Below are positions 9,801 through 17,811 of a stretch of DNA of 64,000 nt, in pieces. Numbering within the stretch: the first letter of the stretch is position 1; each line of letters opens with the position of its first letter. The DNA lies in the NCBI GenBank assembly GCA_025359045.1, contig JANYHN010000021.1, positions 124,001 to 188,000 on the forward strand. The letters run 5' to 3'. Under the pieces are notes generated by a model. It saw only the letters and a program-made list of their open reading frames with translations. It ran no database searches and had not been told where the DNA came from. This DNA is from Hyphomicrobiales bacterium. Lineage in GTDB: Bacteria; Pseudomonadota; Alphaproteobacteria; Rhizobiales; Aestuariivirgaceae. The position numbers and the translations under genes were made by a program.

Positions 9801-11516
9801 GGTTTCACTGATGTGAATACAAACGGCATCACCGATGCCAATGACCTCGCGAATTACACATTTGCTGTGACCAATCTTGGTTCAGGCGAAATCAAGAATG
9901 TGATCGTCACTGATCCAAATGCCAGTGTGTTTGGTGGCGGCTTGCCAAACGGTGTATTGCTAAGTCTGCCTACTGGAACCACCAATTCGGTGTTCTTCAC
10001 TGCTACTCACACGGTTACGCCTGGCGATCTCACGGCTGGTGGCATTTACAATATGGCGACAGTGCAGGGTACATCTGTGTTGACAGGCAATCCCGTCACC
10101 GACGATTCTGATCCGGTAAGCAAATACAGCGATGGTCCAACTTACGCTCCAATTTTGGGTCAATCAGGTATTGCGCTGATCAAGAAGATGGTGAGCTTTG
10201 ATGATCTTAATGGCAGCGGCATTGTCGATGTTGGCGATGTACTGCATTATCAGTTTGAAGTTTATAATACGGGCAACACTGATCTTACCAATGTTCAGAT
10301 CACTGACTTGCTGCCCGGCATTGTTCTAGTCGGTTCGCCGATTGCAAGTTTGCCCGCGGGTACCATCAACACAACCAGCGTTACTGCAACTTACGAAATA
10401 AAAGTGGCCGATGCCAAAGCCGGAACCCTCTCAAACTCTGCGACTGTTCACGCTGATGTAACAACCGGTGGTTTCGTGGAGGACACATCTGACTTTGCAA
10501 CTGTAAACGGCAACGCGCCAACTGTAACGCCTGTTTTTGTCACAATTCCTGTGCTGACCAAAGTGGCCGACAAGCCTGAGGTGAAGCGTGGCGAAATCGT
10601 CACTTACACCATCACCGCCTCAAACTTGGTACCAACGCCATTTGAATTGGTCGATGTGATGCCGCCGGGCTTTGCCTATGTGGCTGGCTCCGCAACCATC
10701 ACCAACAGCGTTGCTCCAAACCCCAAGCCGATCACCCCCGTGGTCAATGGACGTTACCTAAGCTTCCCACCCACAATGCCAGTTGCTGGCAAGTTGATTC
10801 TGAAACTGAAGTTGATGGCTTCGACCACATTGTCGACCGGTAAGTTCGTCAACAACGCGCAAATTATTGATCCAACCGATGGCGAAGTGCTGGCCACTGC
10901 ACAAGCCACAGTGTCGATCATTGAAGACGCCACATTCGATTGCAGCGACATCATTGGCCGCGTGTTCGATGACAAAAACGCCAATGGCTACATGGATGAT
11001 GGCGAGCCAGGCCTGCCCGGCGTGCGTGTTGTAACACTGAATGGCCTGTTGATTACAACCGATGCCGAAGGCCGCTATCACGTGCCATGCGCTGCCATTC
11101 CTGATGCAGCCATCGGTTCAAACTTCTTGATGAAGTTGGACGTGCGCACTCTTCCCACGGGTTACAAGCTGACAACTGAAAACCCACGCGATGTGCGTGT
11201 TACCCGTGGCAAGGTCGTGAAGCTGAACTTTGGCGCTACGATCAATCATGAAGTACGCCTCGACATCACAGGCAAAGCTTTCGTGGGAGGCTCAGTTGAT
11301 CTGACCGAAAAATGGATCGGCGGCATCGACAAATTGATTGCGATATTGGCTTCGCAACGTTCGACTTTGAAAATTGTTTATCACCAAGGCAGCGAAGACG
11401 CGGGCCTAGCCAATGAGCGTGTTTCAGCGATTGAGGAAACCATCTCCACGGCATGGCAGATGAGCCACGGCAAATACAAACTTGTCACCACCACAAGTGT
11501 GGAGGAGGGCAAATGA
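6837..11516 (+). CDS. Giant DUF11-repeat surface protein with SdrD-like and OmpA-like C-terminal domains
   Basis: This 1559-residue protein has a basic n-region, a hydrophobic core and a cleavage site near SAIA. About ten DUF11 modules fill residues 50-1340, several preceded by acidic loops such as DVNANGFTDAGD, DVNTNGITDAND and DLNGSGIVDVGD that look like calcium sites. A Cys-flanked SdrD-B/CnaB-like domain (GRVFDDKNANGYMDDGEPG) follows near 1365-1420. The last 85 residues (DITGKAFVGGSVDLTEKWIG onward) look like a diverged OmpA-type domain. Unlike proteins 1-3, its last module is complete, so it is probably the anchored end of a stalk. The stop overlaps the start of the beta-barrel gene (ATGA). 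Confidence 0.85.
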   Translation: MTNGQPYNNEKAKSRWQRKLSAAFVAASLLCLPVKSAIAAITDTVSVIGFDGTTALNYSATANVLVVPAAPQLSVIKTPTSNFGPDGSPDPGDTISYTFTVQNTGNITLQNVTVVDPMATLTGTTIPTMAPGAIDTTTYTAVHTITIADLVAGQFVNIATGTAHAASGQDLTTVATVSTPLTVVSSMTLVKTGVLNVGGNGQADAGDTISYQFLVTNTGPTTLHDVKISDPLVNLSSLGNNPQSIAMLEGAKQASDDLTTASIDAPKQCIATSPIATDLIASLVPSDALVAFNDANLNVDRQVLRMSGTAETLAAGDKIGFIYRLTNSGNMPLTSIVADQPDAIAFNARVEMLATNETDPAGLIFTRAVTEDEIAKGEIDAPATITAKSKNGILNLQVNNKLPLTAVTSYENFTTASITPTNLPILNAGQSTTFTATYTLTQADVDNGVVNNTATATALNVANQTLTKVSTFSQPLLAVPGVATIKTGTIDLGSDNQPSIGDIITYQFAVTNTGNVTLSNVTMTDPKAVFSPVTTIASLAPGVTDTTTFKATHALTAADVTAGQAQNQATVNAKTPKAVTITALSDDNDLTTHDPTIVQWPAIALIKTVSSITDVNANGFTDAGDLINYAFKVTNTGKFTLNNITVTDPLMPTGITGATLNGLAPGASDATHFTGVYTIKQSDVNFGHVDNTAKVEGTDINGVMVIDFSDPAVITGNAPTITPIPPHPVLTLLKIQSSLEDKNNNSLTDVGDVIHYTFTITNAGNLPFTTVNLVDLLPGAIVTGTPLTNFAPNAQDSTTFTAAYTITSTDVTLGGVSNQARVSGVLTSGAIITDLSDNADPTLNNPTVTPIVAKPSIALIKHLFSIVDNGTLGVTDAGDVINFTFDVKNTGNVPLTNVFINDLLPGATVTGGPIANLPAGNTDTTTFKASYTITAVDITNGKVSNSAQVFGTSSTTTVSDISDNAVFTADNPTITTLGAGIAIVKVFTGFTDVNTNGITDANDLANYTFAVTNLGSGEIKNVIVTDPNASVFGGGLPNGVLLSLPTGTTNSVFFTATHTVTPGDLTAGGIYNMATVQGTSVLTGNPVTDDSDPVSKYSDGPTYAPILGQSGIALIKKMVSFDDLNGSGIVDVGDVLHYQFEVYNTGNTDLTNVQITDLLPGIVLVGSPIASLPAGTINTTSVTATYEIKVADAKAGTLSNSATVHADVTTGGFVEDTSDFATVNGNAPTVTPVFVTIPVLTKVADKPEVKRGEIVTYTITASNLVPTPFELVDVMPPGFAYVAGSATITNSVAPNPKPITPVVNGRYLSFPPTMPVAGKLILKLKLMASTTLSTGKFVNNAQIIDPTDGEVLATAQATVSIIEDATFDCSDIIGRVFDDKNANGYMDDGEPGLPGVRVVTLNGLLITTDAEGRYHVPCAAIPDAAIGSNFLMKLDVRTLPTGYKLTTENPRDVRVTRGKVVKLNFGATINHEVRLDITGKAFVGGSVDLTEKWIGGIDKLIAILASQRSTLKIVYHQGSEDAGLANERVSAIEETISTAWQMSHGKYKLVTTTSVEEGK

Positions 11517-14500
11517 AACAGGAATCAATGATGGCCGGGGCCAGACTTGCATCCATCCTTAAACGAGGATTGGCGCTGCTTGCGCTCACCACAGCTTTCA
11601 TGTCGCCTGCCTATGCCAATGAACTTCCATTCAGCATCAGCATTGATGGCCACAAAGTTGATGGCAGCAAACCAACCGCAACTGTGACAGATCCAAACCA
11701 AGCCACTGACGTGCAATTGGAAGGCGTGGACATTCAAGTGAAATTTGATGGGCTCGGCGTAAAGCCCGTTCTCAATATTTCAACCTTCCCTCCACAGGTC
11801 AATTACCAAGAGGGTGAAAAAATTCGTTTCTTGGCCAGCTTCAATTATGGGGCGTGGATCACCAGAGGCGAAGTGCGCATATATGACCGCAAAAACAAAC
11901 TGGGCGATCAGCCTTATCAAGTGATCCCGATTTCAAAGCTCGGTGTAGCCGAATGGCAAATGCCATCTGATGCGCCAACCGAGATGGATTATGTGCTTAG
12001 GGTTTATGATGAAGCAAATCGCTTTGACGAAACCAAGCCTTTGCCGCTGGGTCGTGGCGAAGCAAAATTATCAACGGCTCGTGGAGCCGAAACGGCTGTT
12101 GCCCCCGGCTATGGCGAAGATCGTTCGGCCACGCGCAGCATTCCAGTCTATGGTGGCGCGGTTACAGTTTATGGAAAGAATGTTCCTGAAGGCCATGAAG
12201 TGTTGGTGGCGGGCGAACCCGTTCCAGTGGACAGCAACAACAACTTTGTAATCCAGCGCATTTTCCCATCGGGTAAACAGGCCATTGATGTTTCAGTTTT
12301 AAAAGATGGCTTGGGTCTCGAATTCACGCGTGACATCGAAGTACCAGAAAATGAATGGTTCTATGTGGCGCTGGCTGATTTTACGTTGGGGCATAATTTC
12401 GGCGGCATTGTCGAACACACAGGCGCTGATGAGTTTGACGGCACATGGACAAAGGGTCGCTTGGCTTTCTATCTGAAGGGTAAAATTAAAGGCCAATATA
12501 TTTTGACCGCCGCTGCTGACACGGGCGAAGGCAGCTTGGCCAATATGTTCAAAGGTCTTGATGGCAAAAGCCCGCAAGAAGTATTGCGCCATATCGATCC
12601 AAATACCTATTATCCGGTTTATGGCGATGACTCTTCATCCGTTGATGATGCGCCAACGCGCGGCAAATTCTATCTGCGCTTAGAGCGAGGCCCAAGTTCC
12701 ATTATGTGGGGCAATTTCAAATCCAACATTACGGGCACACATTTCCTGCGCAGCGAGCGCTCGCTTTACGGCGCAAATGGTGTTTATCGTTCAGATGAAG
12801 TCACCAAAGATGGCGACGCAAAAATCGGTGTCGATGCTTATGCAGCGCTGCCTGGTACTGTGCCGCAAAACGACGTGTTCAGAGGAACCGGCGGTTCATC
12901 CTATTTCTTGAAACACCAGTTGATCACTGTTGGCTCAGAAACCATCAGCACTGAACAACGCAACTCAACAACTGGTTTTGTGACTCAGCGTGTCACGCTG
13001 GTTTATAAGACTGACTATGATATTGATTATACCAACGGCGTCCTCATTTTGCGCAGCCCACTGGCTTCAGGGAGCAGCGGCAATGATAATTACTTGGTGG
13101 CTCACTATGAATATGAGCCAGCGGCAGGCAGCATAGATGGCTATGTAACGGGCGGTCGTGCGCAAACTTGGCTGGGCGATAATGTGCGCGTGGCTGTTTC
13201 AGGCCTGCAAGAAAAGACCGCAGGTGCTGACCAGTTGATGTATGGCGCGGATGTTCGAGTGCAATCCTCAAAAGACACTTATGTCGAAGCCGAAGTCGCA
13301 AGGTCAGAAGGCCCGGGCATTGGTTCAACATATTCGGTTGACGGCGGTCTGAGTTCGCAGACCAACACCACCGCTGGAATTAAAGGTGTTCCTGCCAATG
13401 CCTGGCGCGTGGAAATGGGCGCGTCGCTGGATGAGTTGACGCAAGAGCACATGAAAGGCCGCATCAGTGGCCGCTATGAACATTATGACGCTGCCTTCTC
13501 TTCTCTCGATGTGCAAGCACCGCAGGCCAAAAATATGTGGGGTGTAGATGCTGATGTGCAAGTCAGCGAAGATACAAGTGTCAAAGCCAAATACAGCGAA
13601 CAACAAATCATTGGTGGCGAACGTGACCGTCAAGGCGATGTTGCCATTGAGCAGAAACTTAACGAGCACTGGATTGTGCAACCCTATGGTCGCTATACTG
13701 AAGCAACAGGTGTGACCACGCCAAATACCCGTCAAGGAACCAGAGGCGATGTTGGCGCAAAACTCACTTATGTTTGGGATGCGGATTCGCAAGCCTATGT
13801 CTTTGCGCAAGACACAGTCACGCATTCCGGCACAATGCTGGTTGATAACCGTGCTGGTGTAGGGATAAAGCAAAAAATCTCTGATCGCATCACAGCTTCT
13901 GGTGAAGTCTCCGAAGGCACCCAAGGCCTTGATGCAACGGGTTCACTCACCTACGCGCCTACAGCCGATGATAAATACTCTATCGGCTACCGCTTGGATT
14001 CGGCGCGCAGGTCATCATCCAGCTATCCATACACATTGACGGGATCGGATCTTGGCACGGTGGTTGTCGGCAGCCGCCACCGCTTTAATGAACAATGGCT
14101 GGCTTATGGCGAAGACAATTTCGACATATTCGGCGAGCGCCGCAGCATTACCCAGACATATGGTGTGAACTATACACCAACCGAAAATTGGGCATTGGAA
14201 GCAGCCACTGAAATTGGCCATGTCTATGATAATACGATCAACCCGACGACGCTTTTGAAGAACCCGGATATTGACCGCAAGGCTCTCTCCCTTGGTGCAA
14301 CGTACCGTGATGACAATGGCTTGGATGCGCGGGTGAAAGGCGAAGTGCGCTTTGACAATGATGGCACCAATGAATTGACCAGCTTCCTGTTCCAAGAGGC
14401 CTTTGGTGCTAAAATTTCAAAAGACTGGCGCGCGCTGGGCAAGCTTGATGCTGTGGTGGCGGATTCCACAGATTCGACCCGTGATGGCAGATACCTGAAC

Positions 14501-15010
14501 GCCTCGCTGGGCTTTGCCTACCGTGGTTTCGACAGTGATAAATTTAACATGTTGGCCAAATACAATTTTGTGTTGGATGAGCCAGGCAGCAACCAAGTGT
14601 CTTATGACGGAACCTTGACCACCCCTTGGCAGCAGTCGCATATCCTATCACTCGATGCGACCTATGATCTGAACCAGAAACTTTCCATCGGTGCCAAATA
14701 TGGCATGCGTATCGGCCAAGTTTTGGATCGCACGCCGGGTTCAGTCTGGACCGACAGCCAAGCCCATCTCGGAATCCTGCGCGCTGACTTCCATATTGTG
14801 AACGAGTGGGATGCAATGGCCGAAGCCCGCATTCTTTGGTCTCCAACGTCGCAATCAACTGACTTCGGCTTGGTCGCCGCGATTTACAAACAGATCGGCG
14901 AAAATTTCAAACTGGGTCTGGGATACAACTTTGGCGAATTCTCCGACGATCTGGCCGATGTGACGCATGATAACCACGGCATATTTATCAATTTGATTGG
15001 GAAGTTCTAA
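11513..15010 (+). CDS. Large outer-membrane beta-barrel protein partnered with the DUF11 genes
   Basis: The ATG at 11513 has a strong GGAGGAGGG site and overlaps the upstream stop. The product is 1165 residues with a signal peptide ending SPAYA. The first about 300 residues contain Ig-like beta domains (for example ITRGEVRIYDRKNKLGDQPY). From about 320 the protein alternates short amphipathic strands with polar turns up to its last residues FINLIGKF. The terminal Phe and this pattern are the hallmarks of a Bam-inserted outer-membrane barrel. No TonB plug or TonB box was recognised. Context suggests it anchors, exports or displays the DUF11 proteins. A transport role independent of them is possible. 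Confidence 0.8.
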   Translation: MKQESMMAGARLASILKRGLALLALTTAFMSPAYANELPFSISIDGHKVDGSKPTATVTDPNQATDVQLEGVDIQVKFDGLGVKPVLNISTFPPQVNYQEGEKIRFLASFNYGAWITRGEVRIYDRKNKLGDQPYQVIPISKLGVAEWQMPSDAPTEMDYVLRVYDEANRFDETKPLPLGRGEAKLSTARGAETAVAPGYGEDRSATRSIPVYGGAVTVYGKNVPEGHEVLVAGEPVPVDSNNNFVIQRIFPSGKQAIDVSVLKDGLGLEFTRDIEVPENEWFYVALADFTLGHNFGGIVEHTGADEFDGTWTKGRLAFYLKGKIKGQYILTAAADTGEGSLANMFKGLDGKSPQEVLRHIDPNTYYPVYGDDSSSVDDAPTRGKFYLRLERGPSSIMWGNFKSNITGTHFLRSERSLYGANGVYRSDEVTKDGDAKIGVDAYAALPGTVPQNDVFRGTGGSSYFLKHQLITVGSETISTEQRNSTTGFVTQRVTLVYKTDYDIDYTNGVLILRSPLASGSSGNDNYLVAHYEYEPAAGSIDGYVTGGRAQTWLGDNVRVAVSGLQEKTAGADQLMYGADVRVQSSKDTYVEAEVARSEGPGIGSTYSVDGGLSSQTNTTAGIKGVPANAWRVEMGASLDELTQEHMKGRISGRYEHYDAAFSSLDVQAPQAKNMWGVDADVQVSEDTSVKAKYSEQQIIGGERDRQGDVAIEQKLNEHWIVQPYGRYTEATGVTTPNTRQGTRGDVGAKLTYVWDADSQAYVFAQDTVTHSGTMLVDNRAGVGIKQKISDRITASGEVSEGTQGLDATGSLTYAPTADDKYSIGYRLDSARRSSSSYPYTLTGSDLGTVVVGSRHRFNEQWLAYGEDNFDIFGERRSITQTYGVNYTPTENWALEAATEIGHVYDNTINPTTLLKNPDIDRKALSLGATYRDDNGLDARVKGEVRFDNDGTNELTSFLFQEAFGAKISKDWRALGKLDAVVADSTDSTRDGRYLNASLGFAYRGFDSDKFNMLAKYNFVLDEPGSNQVSYDGTLTTPWQQSHILSLDATYDLNQKLSIGAKYGMRIGQVLDRTPGSVWTDSQAHLGILRADFHIVNEWDAMAEARILWSPTSQSTDFGLVAAIYKQIGENFKLGLGYNFGEFSDDLADVTHDNHGIFINLIGKF

Positions 15011-15068
15011 GTCAAGCTTTGCATTTTCACTGTCTCGCGCTATTCAATACTTAAAAGCGAGAACAAAC

Positions 15069-16214
15069 ATGGAAATTTCTAAAGTCCCCAGCATTGAACA
15101 TTTGCGTCAGATTTATCAGCGTCGCACACCCAAAATGTTTTATGACTATTGCGATACGGGGTCTTATACCACCAGCACCTATCTTGAAAACACGGCGGCT
15201 TTTTCGAAATATAAATTGCGCCAACGAGTGGGCGTAAATATTGATGATCGCAAATTGAATACCACGATGGTGGGCCAACCGGTTTCAATGCCAGTGGGAC
15301 TGTCTCCCATCGGGTCTTGCGGTATGCAACATCCCGATGGCGAAATCCATGCTGCGCGGGCAGCTGAAAAATTTGGTGTGCCATTTTGTTTATCGACCAT
15401 GAGCATTTGCTCAATCGAAGAAGTGGCCAAACACACCACCAAGCCATTTTGGTTTCAGCTTTATGTAATGCGCGATCGCGGCTTTGCCACATCGCTTGTT
15501 GAACGTGCCAAGGCAGCCAAATGTTCTGCCCTTGTATTGACAATGGATTTGCAGGTGCTGGGTCAACGCCACAAGGATGTGGTAAACGGTCTTTCATCAC
15601 CACCGAAATTAACCGTCAGAAATATGCTGAACATTGCAACAAAGCCGCGCTGGGCCTTTGGTATGTTGGGCACCAAGAACCGCCAATTTTCCAATATTGT
15701 TGGCCACGTTAAAAATGTTGGCGATATTGCCTCGTTGAATGAATGGGCCAACCACCAGTTTGACCCAACGCTGGATTGGAGCTCGGTTGAATTCATCCGC
15801 AAGCAATGGGATGGCAAGCTGATTCTCAAAGGCATCAATGATGTGGAGGATGCAAGGATCGCATCGAAGCTGGGCGCAGACGCGATTGTCGTTTCCAACC
15901 ATGGTGGCAGGCAGCTGGACGGGGCATCTGCGACCATTGACATGCTGGGGCCGATTGTTGATGCAGTTGGCAAAAAATCTGAAATCATTTTGGACTCTGG
16001 CATTCGCACTGGCATTGATGTGCTGCGCGCTTTGGCTTTGGGAGCAAGCAGCACAATGATTGGCCGCGCCTATATATTTGGGCTAGGCGCTGGCGGTGAG
16101 GCGGGTGTGACTCGCGCGCTCGAGATTATTCGCAAAGAAATGGATATCACCATGGCGCTGTGTGGCGAAACTGATGTTAAAAAATTCGGACGTCATAATC
16201 TGCTCTTGCGATGA
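15069..16214 (+). CDS. FMN-dependent alpha-hydroxyacid dehydrogenase (L-lactate dehydrogenase-like)
   Basis: This 381-residue TIM-barrel flavoenzyme would oxidise an L-2-hydroxyacid such as L-lactate to the 2-oxoacid, passing electrons to quinone or oxygen. The active-site motif SNHGGRQLDGA contains the catalytic His and substrate-binding Arg, and the FMN phosphate site follows as DSGIRTGIDVLRAL and GRAYIFGLGAGGEAG. The N-terminus (FYDYCDTGSYT) is typical of the family. I chose the ATG at 15069 because the 24 upstream in-frame residues overlap the barrel-gene terminus and do not resemble the family. The stop overlaps the next start by four bases. The exact substrate cannot be read. Confidence 0.88.
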   Translation: MEISKVPSIEHLRQIYQRRTPKMFYDYCDTGSYTTSTYLENTAAFSKYKLRQRVGVNIDDRKLNTTMVGQPVSMPVGLSPIGSCGMQHPDGEIHAARAAEKFGVPFCLSTMSICSIEEVAKHTTKPFWFQLYVMRDRGFATSLVERAKAAKCSALVLTMDLQVLGQRHKDVVNGLSSPPKLTVRNMLNIATKPRWAFGMLGTKNRQFSNIVGHVKNVGDIASLNEWANHQFDPTLDWSSVEFIRKQWDGKLILKGINDVEDARIASKLGADAIVVSNHGGRQLDGASATIDMLGPIVDAVGKKSEIILDSGIRTGIDVLRALALGASSTMIGRAYIFGLGAGGEAGVTRALEIIRKEMDITMALCGETDVKKFGRHNLLLR

Positions 16215-16783
16215 CTCTGCAAAACCGCGTTGATCCTTGGGGTGTTTTACATGCCACCCCAGAGCGCGGGACGATGATGGGCAATCGCGGCGGCAAGTTT
16301 CATAGACCAGATCAAACTTTGGGAAAACGCCGCTGGGCCAGCACCCATTGGATTTGCTGTGATATGCATTACAAAAATATGAAACACGAAGCGATGGGGC
16401 AGGGCTATACCTCGCTGTTTTTTCTCGATGAGGTGACGGCACTGAGCGCTGGGCATCGGCCCTGTTTCTTTTGCAGACGAAAAGATGCGAAAGAATTTCT
16501 GGGCGATGGGCGTGTTGGTGAATTTGATAAGCAGCTTCATACTGAAAGGCTTTCGCCTCGCAGCGTTGGAAAATATGTTGAAGGCGCGATGGTTGAGTAT
16601 CAGGGTCATGCCTATGCTGTTAAAAATCAAAATCTTCTGCGTTGGTCATTCGCGGGTTACACATTTGCAATTCCGCGCGTAGAAATGGTAAGCGCAATCA
16701 CTTTGACTCCGCCGTCAATCATTGCCATCTTGAAAAACGGCTATAAACCGCGCTGGCATGAGTCGGCATATCAATGGGATTGA
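16211..16783 (+). CDS. Conserved hypothetical protein with CRRKD-type Cys motif
   Basis: This 190-residue soluble protein shows no family I can name with confidence. It has an N-terminal GNRGGKFHRPDQTLGKRRW segment, a WICCDMHY motif and a GHRPCFFCRRKD motif. The paired cysteines suggest metal binding or a redox role, but no catalytic assignment is possible. It is translationally coupled to the hydroxyacid dehydrogenase and sits 3 bases before the fumarylacetoacetase-family gene, so the three genes probably form one operon acting on a small organic acid. Confidence 0.75.
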   Translation: MTLQNRVDPWGVLHATPERGTMMGNRGGKFHRPDQTLGKRRWASTHWICCDMHYKNMKHEAMGQGYTSLFFLDEVTALSAGHRPCFFCRRKDAKEFLGDGRVGEFDKQLHTERLSPRSVGKYVEGAMVEYQGHAYAVKNQNLLRWSFAGYTFAIPRVEMVSAITLTPPSIIAILKNGYKPRWHESAYQWD

Positions 16784-16786
16784 AAC

Positions 16787-17632
16787 ATGAAACTTCTGCG
16801 CTATGGCAAATTGGGAAAAGAAAAACCGGGTATTCTGGATTCTGAAGGCCGCATTCGCGATCTCTCAGCCCATGTGCGCGATATCAATGGCGAAACCATT
16901 TCGCCAAAATCTCTGGCCAAATTACGCAAGATTAAAATTGAAACATTGCCGATCGTGCGCGGCCAGCCCCGCATTGGCGCATGCGTGAATGGCAGTCAAA
17001 AATTTGTGGCTATCGGTTTGAACTATTCTGATCATGCGGCTGAGTCAGGCATGACGGTTCCGCCTGAACCGATTATTTTCACCAAACACATGAACTGCAT
17101 TTCTGGCCCGAATGATGATGTGACCATTCCACCCAAATCCAAAAAATCAGATTGGGAAGTGGAGCTCGGTGTGATCATCGGCACCAAAGCCAAAAACATC
17201 AAACGCGCTGATGCCGTGAAACATGTGGCGGGCTATTGCACCATTAATGATTTGTCTGAACGCGAATTTCAAATTGAACGCTCGGGGCAATGGACCAAGG
17301 GCAAATCCTACGACACCTTCGGCCCGATCGGCCCCTGGCTGGTGACCGCTGACGAAGTGAAGGATCCGCAGAAGCTTAATCTCTGGCTAGAATTGAACGG
17401 CAAGCGCGTGCAGGACGGCAATACTTCCACCATGGTTTATGGCGTGGAATATCTGGTGGCTTATCTGTCTGAGTTTTTCACATTGATGCCCGGCGATATC
17501 ATTACCACCGGCACACCACCTGGCGTTGGCATGGGCATGAAACCACAACGCTTCCTGAAACCCGGCGATAAGATGCGGGTGGGCATTGAAGGGCTTGGCG
17601 AGCAGAACCAAGTGGTTGTTCGGGATAAATAA
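16787..17632 (+). CDS. Fumarylacetoacetate hydrolase-family enzyme
   Basis: At 281 residues, this is the usual length of bacterial FAH-fold hydrolases/isomerases of 2,4-dioxo acids, such as didehydro-deoxy-rhamnonate hydrolase or ureidoglycolate lyase relatives. Diagnostic features are AIGLNYSDHAAESG, the metal-binding acidic segment DWEVELGVIIG, NDLSEREFQIERSGQW, and the C-terminal GDIITTGTPPGVGMGMKP. The N-terminal KLLRYGKLGKEKPG is the small cap domain. It uses a divalent metal to cleave or isomerise a 2,4-diketo acid. With the upstream FMN dehydrogenase it could form part of a sugar-acid or lactate-type pathway. The exact substrate is not determined. Confidence 0.85.
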   Translation: MKLLRYGKLGKEKPGILDSEGRIRDLSAHVRDINGETISPKSLAKLRKIKIETLPIVRGQPRIGACVNGSQKFVAIGLNYSDHAAESGMTVPPEPIIFTKHMNCISGPNDDVTIPPKSKKSDWEVELGVIIGTKAKNIKRADAVKHVAGYCTINDLSEREFQIERSGQWTKGKSYDTFGPIGPWLVTADEVKDPQKLNLWLELNGKRVQDGNTSTMVYGVEYLVAYLSEFFTLMPGDIITTGTPPGVGMGMKPQRFLKPGDKMRVGIEGLGEQNQVVVRDK

Positions 17633-17653
17633 AAAATAAATTCCTAAAATAGC

Positions 17654-17682
17654 TTGACAGGTTCCTATTTTGTTCTTATATT
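17654..17682 (+). promoter_or_regulatory. Sigma-70-type promoter of the hisS-hisZ-hisG operon
   Basis: A perfect -35 box TTGACA (17654-17659) and a -10 box TATATT (17677-17682, five of six consensus) are separated by the optimal 17 bases. Transcription would begin near 17689, about 120 bases before the hisS start chosen here. Confidence 0.75.
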
Positions 17683-17771
17683 CCATGTATGAGAAATGAA
17701 AAGGACTTTAAGCTATTGGTTTTGTTGACGATCATTTTGGCGGTGTTTTTGGGTTTGGGTTGCCCCACGGT

Positions 17772-17792
17772 GGCGCTTCCATTAGAAGCGCC
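17772..17792 (+). promoter_or_regulatory. Hairpin in the hisS leader
   Basis: GGCGCTTC (17772-17779) and GAAGCGCC (17785-17792) form a perfect 8-bp stem with a 5-base loop. It ends 19 bases before the hisS ATG and 8 bases before the ACGAGGATT ribosome site. There is no following T-run, so translational control or RNA stability is likelier than termination. Confidence 0.55.
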
Positions 17793-17811
17793 TCAACAAT
17801 ACGAGGATTCC

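Noticed and set aside
13325..13924. 199-codon minus-strand frame inside the barrel gene
   Set aside because: Antisense to a well-supported outer-membrane protein and without recognisable motifs; long shadow frames are common opposite such genes.
3400..15010. Integrated island between tRNA-His and a 3'-end repeat
   Set aside because: No integrase, transposase or repeat of the tRNA 3' end was noticed, so an island is not claimed.
17689..17811. Membrane-anchored N-terminal extension of HisS
   Set aside because: The extension begins at the predicted transcription start and lacks a ribosome site; the ATG at 17812 gives the family N-terminus.
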